64,000 nt of DNA from a virus, in IMG/VR virus record IMGVR_UViG_3300025652_000043, positions 1-64,000 of that record, one strand, 5' to 3'. The first letter of the stretch is position 1. The number at the start of each line of letters is the position of its first letter. Positions 62,066 through 64,000 of the stretch are shown here, piece by piece. The notes beneath the pieces are model-generated. The model saw nothing but the letters and a program-made list of their open reading frames with translations, made no database searches and was not told where the DNA came from. The translations under genes and the position numbers were made by a program.

Positions 62066-62113
62066 AGATAGTAAATTCAGCTTACTATCTCAAACTAGTC
62101 TGGGTATTGAAAT
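62066..62113 (-). promoter_or_regulatory. Early promoter motif, copy 5, with leader hairpin
   Basis: The motif (62091-62113) reads TTCAATACCCAGACTAGTTT on the - strand. AGATAGTAA/TTACTATCT (62066-62090) is the strongest of the leader hairpins (9 bp), followed by AAATACATGTATTATG. Confidence 0.65.
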
Positions 62114-62129
62114 ATGTAAAAAACATAAA

Positions 62130-62163
62130 AATAACCTAAGTATATCTCTATACTTAGGTTATT
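62130..62163 (-). terminator. Intrinsic terminator after the 119-aa gene
   Basis: AATAACCTAAGTATA pairs perfectly with TATACTTAGGTTATT (15 bp, TCTC loop), followed by T-rich sequence on the - strand. Confidence 0.85.
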
Positions 62164-62168
62164 AGTTA

Positions 62169-62528
62169 CTACTTTTCAATATCAAAGCTCTTATGAACTT
62201 TGTTTAAAGTCTTCTTCATACCTATAGTAGGTATAATTGCAAAGACAACACCTGAAGAGTAGAATGTCAACATGTCTTTTTCAGGTGTACCATGCATACA
62301 CTTAGGATAGAGACCAATACCTGAAGTAGAAGTATGTCCATCTTTCTCTTCAAGATGTACTACCATAGAATATCCTTCCTGATTCTCCATCCACTCTATG
62401 TCAGTAGATATGCCAACTACAGTTTCACCATAGTTATCTCCTCCAAATAGGAAAGCAGAGATGACTAGTTTCTCTAAATCAGAATAGTAAGTTGCTGTTT
62501 CCTTGTTAATGTCAATAAGATTCTTCAT
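62169..62528 (-). CDS. Small early protein of unknown function
   Basis: The 119-aa protein has an N-terminal helix and a beta-rich middle (VGISTDIEWMENQEGYSMVVHLEEK; MLTFYSSGVVFAIIPTIG), with a basic helical end. It is a single-gene unit with promoter copy 4, a leader hairpin, AAATACATATATTATG and a terminator. No family recognised. Confidence 0.6.
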   Translation of the reverse strand: MKNLIDINKETATYYSDLEKLVISAFLFGGDNYGETVVGISTDIEWMENQEGYSMVVHLEEKDGHTSTSGIGLYPKCMHGTPEKDMLTFYSSGVVFAIIPTIGMKKTLNKVHKSFDIEK

Positions 62529-62543
62529 AATATATGTATTTAA

Positions 62544-62590
62544 GATAGCTTTTAGATTATACTATCATAAACTAGTGAAGGTATTGAAAT
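62544..62590 (-). promoter_or_regulatory. Early promoter motif, copy 4, with leader hairpin
   Basis: The motif (62567-62590) reads TTCAATACCTTCACTAGTTT on the - strand. GATAG/CTATC (62544-62566) forms the leader hairpin, followed by AAATACATATATTATG. Confidence 0.65.
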
Positions 62591-62603
62591 ATGTAAAAAA
62601 GAA

Positions 62604-62628
62604 AAGAGTAAGCCAGAAGCCTACTCTT
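62604..62628 (-). terminator. Intrinsic terminator after the 107-aa gene
   Basis: AAGAGTA-GC and GC-TACTCTT pair around a short loop, then TTTCTTTTTT on the - strand. It lies 7 bp after the stop at 62635. Confidence 0.75.
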
Positions 62629-62634
62629 GTTCTC

Positions 62635-62958
62635 TTAGATACCATGTGTTGTGTAACATGTATCCATCATCTCATTTAATGTCCACTCTACTTCATGTTG
62701 AAGTTCTTCTTCAGGTGTATAGTCTTCATCAGGATATTCCACTTCTGCTAGAGTTTCATAAGACTCTCCAGTTTCATGGTCTTTCCAAGTTAAGACATAC
62801 TGGTCTTCACTTATTCTATTAACAGTGATAGAACAACATCCTCTCTTACTTTGTAAGATGTAATGGTCATTTGATGGTTTGCTTAGGAGAGTCAGTCCAA
62901 CTAGGACTGCAACAACTAAGACTAGTACGGGCAATATATATTTGTCTTTCATATTCAT
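62635..62958 (-). CDS. Membrane-anchored acidic early protein
   Basis: The 107-aa protein starts with one membrane helix (YILPVLVLVVAVLVGLTLL, about 7-25), then SKRGCCSITVNRIS, beta strands and a very acidic C-terminal half (EVEYPDEDYTPEEELQHEVEW). The first ATG (62958) is inside the downstream edge of promoter copy 3, so translation from it would need an essentially leaderless message; the in-frame ATG at 62952 is an alternative. No family recognised. Confidence 0.6.
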   Translation of the reverse strand: MNMKDKYILPVLVLVVAVLVGLTLLSKPSNDHYILQSKRGCCSITVNRISEDQYVLTWKDHETGESYETLAEVEYPDEDYTPEEELQHEVEWTLNEMMDTCYTTHGI

Positions 62959-62978
62959 AAATTAGTTAAGGTATTGAG
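62957..62978 (-). promoter_or_regulatory. Early promoter motif, copy 3
   Basis: On the - strand: CTCAATACCTTAACTAATTT, running directly into the ATG of the 107-aa gene. Unlike copies 4-8 it has no leader hairpin. Confidence 0.55.
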
Positions 62979-62989
62979 TGATAGTTAAA

Positions 62990-63014
62990 GGGAGGTGATA
63001 CTATACCACCCCCC
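62990..63014 (-). terminator. Intrinsic terminator after the 100-aa gene
   Basis: GGG-GGTG and CACC-CCC pair around a 9-base loop, followed by TTTAACTAT on the - strand. GC content is high for this window. It begins 9 bp after the stop at 63023. Confidence 0.65.
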
Positions 63015-63022
63015 TATTGGTA

Positions 63023-63325
63023 TTATGTACAGTTATGTACCCAATACTTATGTCCACATATAGGACATTGATGATACTCCAACCAAGCATAGTATGGAGT
63101 GCTATCTAAACCAAGTAGTACTGTCTCAGTTCTATGAATAGCTTCCATCATCTCAGGTACAGGAGCATCACATTGTACACAATGAGTATGAGCATTCACC
63201 TCAATGTTTTCTATCTTGTCTGTACTACAGTCAACAAGATCTCTCCAATCTCTACTGATATGGTCTATAGCATGTATAGTACCATCTATACTCCATATAA
63301 GAGTATAACTTCTTCTTGTGTTCAT
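63023..63325 (-). CDS. Small early protein with zinc-ribbon-like Cys pairs
   Basis: The 100-aa protein has two CxxC pairs: CVQC (about residues 48-51) and CPIC (about 87-90), with extra His and Cys (HTHCVQC; YHQCPICGHKYWVHNC). That is enough for a zinc ribbon. The N-terminal 30 residues (LIWSIDGTIHAIDHISRDW) are beta-like. It has promoter copy 2, a GC-rich leader hairpin and AAATACATATGTGTAATG at the start. Possible target: host transcription or nucleic acid, inferred from the fold type. Confidence 0.6.
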   Translation of the reverse strand: MNTRRSYTLIWSIDGTIHAIDHISRDWRDLVDCSTDKIENIEVNAHTHCVQCDAPVPEMMEAIHRTETVLLGLDSTPYYAWLEYHQCPICGHKYWVHNCT

Positions 63326-63345
63326 TACACATATGTATTTAATAT

Positions 63346-63398
63346 GGCTCTCACTTGTGGGCAGAGAGCCTACTCCCTTACTTAGTCAAGGTGTTGTC
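63346..63398 (-). promoter_or_regulatory. Early promoter motif, copy 2, with leader hairpin
   Basis: The motif (63378-63398) reads GACAACACCTTGACTAAGTA on the - strand, the most divergent of the nine. GGCTCTC/GAGAGCC (63346-63370) is the leader hairpin (7 bp, 11-base loop), then AAATACATATG. Confidence 0.5.
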
Positions 63399-63400
63399 AC

Positions 63401-63628
63401 CTAGAATGGCAGGTCATCATACAATTCCCTGTCATCTAGATTACAATCATCCTCTACATCATACCAGTCCTCACATTCAATGTCTTCTGGTATATCATTC
63501 CCTATGTAGTAATAGTCTACATAGTGATACACATCAGATAGACACTCTCCTGTTGAGAAAGTCTGACCATGATAAGTGTCACACTCCTTGGTGTCACACA
63601 TAGATTGATAGATAAATACTAGATCCAT
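63401..63628 (-). CDS. Very acidic small early protein (DNA-mimic candidate)
   Basis: The 75-aa protein has about 22 Asp/Glu against one Lys and one Arg, plus many Tyr and Cys (HYVDYYYIGNDIPEDIECED; DVEDDCNLDDRELYDDLPF). This is the composition of phage proteins that imitate DNA to block restriction enzymes or host DNA-binding proteins. It is the outermost gene of the early block, next to the reverse-oriented unit at 63851, where immediate-early anti-host genes usually lie. The function is inferred from charge and position. Confidence 0.6.
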   Translation of the reverse strand: MDLVFIYQSMCDTKECDTYHGQTFSTGECLSDVYHYVDYYYIGNDIPEDIECEDWYDVEDDCNLDDRELYDDLPF

Positions 63629-63721
63629 GTCTCTATAGGTTAATACTCTCCACCATAATATATATTCATGGCTGAGAATACTTGGTTATCTCCCAATTCA
63701 AGGGGGGAGTTTCCCTTTCCT

Positions 63722-63742
63722 AAAACTAGTGGGGGTGTTGTT
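63722..63742 (-). promoter_or_regulatory. Early promoter motif, copy 1
   Basis: On the - strand: AACAACACCCCCACTAGTTT. It lies about 94 bp upstream of the acidic protein gene; a GGGA-AAC-TCCC hairpin follows in the leader. Confidence 0.55.
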
Positions 63743-63838
63743 ATAATAGGCATACATATTCCATAACCCTACAAAAATTTTTTTCTAAATAATTTTTAGA
63801 TATTTCACTTAATACTTAAATTGTATTAATATTTTTCT

Positions 63839-63846
63839 TAACTTTG
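63839..63846 (+). promoter_or_regulatory. TAACTTTG box before the rightmost + strand gene
   Basis: It is the same 8-mer as at 1186-1193 and lies 4 bp before ATG 63851. TTG at 63821-63823 could be a -33 element, though the spacing (15 bp) is short. It is probably a host-type or late promoter. Confidence 0.45.
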
Positions 63847-63850
63847 ATTT

Positions 63851-64000
63851 ATGATGACACCAGAAAAACAAAAAAGAGAATTAGACCGTTGTAAAAATGG
63901 TCATAAGGATATGACAGGAGAAGAGTACTTTTTCTATAATTATTTTAAGATAGGTGGACAGTTGCCTAATCCTAGAACATATACCAAAGAAAGGTTCAAA
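63851..64000 (+). CDS. N-terminal fragment, possible terminase large subunit
   Basis: The open frame runs off the right edge; 50 residues are visible (MMTPEKQKRELDRCKNGHKD then MTGEEYFFYNYFKIGGQLPN...). The 'NGH.DMTGEEYFFYNYF' pattern resembles the N-terminus of phage large terminases (NG...ITG.HYFYLNY). As the first gene of a new rightward unit with a promoter-like box in front, a packaging or head gene fits the crAss-like order. The ATPase motifs lie outside the window, so this is tentative. Confidence 0.4.
   Translation, partial: MMTPEKQKRELDRCKNGHKDMTGEEYFFYNYFKIGGQLPNPRTYTKERFK

Noticed and set aside
63134-63603. + strand frames of 82-83 codons in the early region
   Set aside because: They are opposite the zinc-ribbon and acidic genes, His/Thr/Ser-rich as expected for mirror frames, and run against the promoter motifs and terminators.
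1-64000. CRISPR array, insertion sequence, integrase or attachment site
   Set aside because: No regularly spaced direct repeats of suitable length, no transposase or integrase motifs, and no duplicated ends were seen. The short repeats found are promoter, leader or terminator parts.

Overview
The window is about 64 kb of AT-rich DNA from a tailed phage. It is very probably a crAss-like phage (order Crassvirales) of a Bacteroidetes host. The evidence is: a virion gene block on the + strand ending in a giant protein (4,499 aa) that carries the crAss/YonO-type RNA polymerase signature DFDVD; a tail gene order like that of known crAss-like phages (PD-(D/E)XK nuclease, three small ring/tubular proteins, a very large muzzle/stabilization protein, cargo proteins, virion RNA polymerase); a replication block on the - strand (family A polymerase, DnaB-like and SF1/SF2 helicases, DnaG-like primase, SSB, dUTPase); and a TAnnTTTG box in front of two + strand units. 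TAA, TAG and TGA all end genes here, so the standard code applies.

Layout. 1-1129 (+): end of a lysis-type cassette (small membrane protein, DUF5675-like protein, membrane-anchored coiled-coil protein). 1199-32306 (+): virion assembly and ejected proteins. 32301-32322: bidirectional terminator between the two converging blocks. 32330-54721 (-): nucleotide metabolism, chaperonin, a ubiquitin-like conjugation cassette and DNA replication genes, mostly overlapping and translationally coupled. 54736-57304 (-): small accessory genes, several with membrane segments, and a fusion with an apparent outer-membrane beta-barrel. 57305-63740 (-): a string of short early-type genes, mostly single units with their own contiguous promoter-like motif, leader hairpin and terminator, mixed with gene-free structured segments. 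From 63851 (+): the start of another rightward unit, perhaps the terminase large subunit, cut by the window edge.

The most striking system is at 34901-43585. A ubiquitin-like beta-grasp protein lies next to an E2-like protein, a JAMM/JAB peptidase, a ThiF/E1-like enzyme, an unknown 221-aa protein, two PD-(D/E)XK nucleases, an unknown 201-aa protein and a full-length GroES/GroEL pair. From the E2-like gene to groEL the genes overlap or abut. The E2/JAB/E1/UBL set resembles the bacterial PRTRC-type cassettes but is embedded in a phage replication operon and linked to a phage chaperonin.

The second notable system is regulatory. Nine copies of a 20-22 bp motif (minus-strand consensus TTCAATACCCTCACTAGTTT) precede the early genes. 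Most are followed by a short hairpin whose stem sequence differs from gene to gene while pairing is kept, and five by AAATACATATATTATG-like sequence running into the start codon. I infer that these are early promoters, possibly for the RNA polymerase packaged in the virion, with a shared structured leader.
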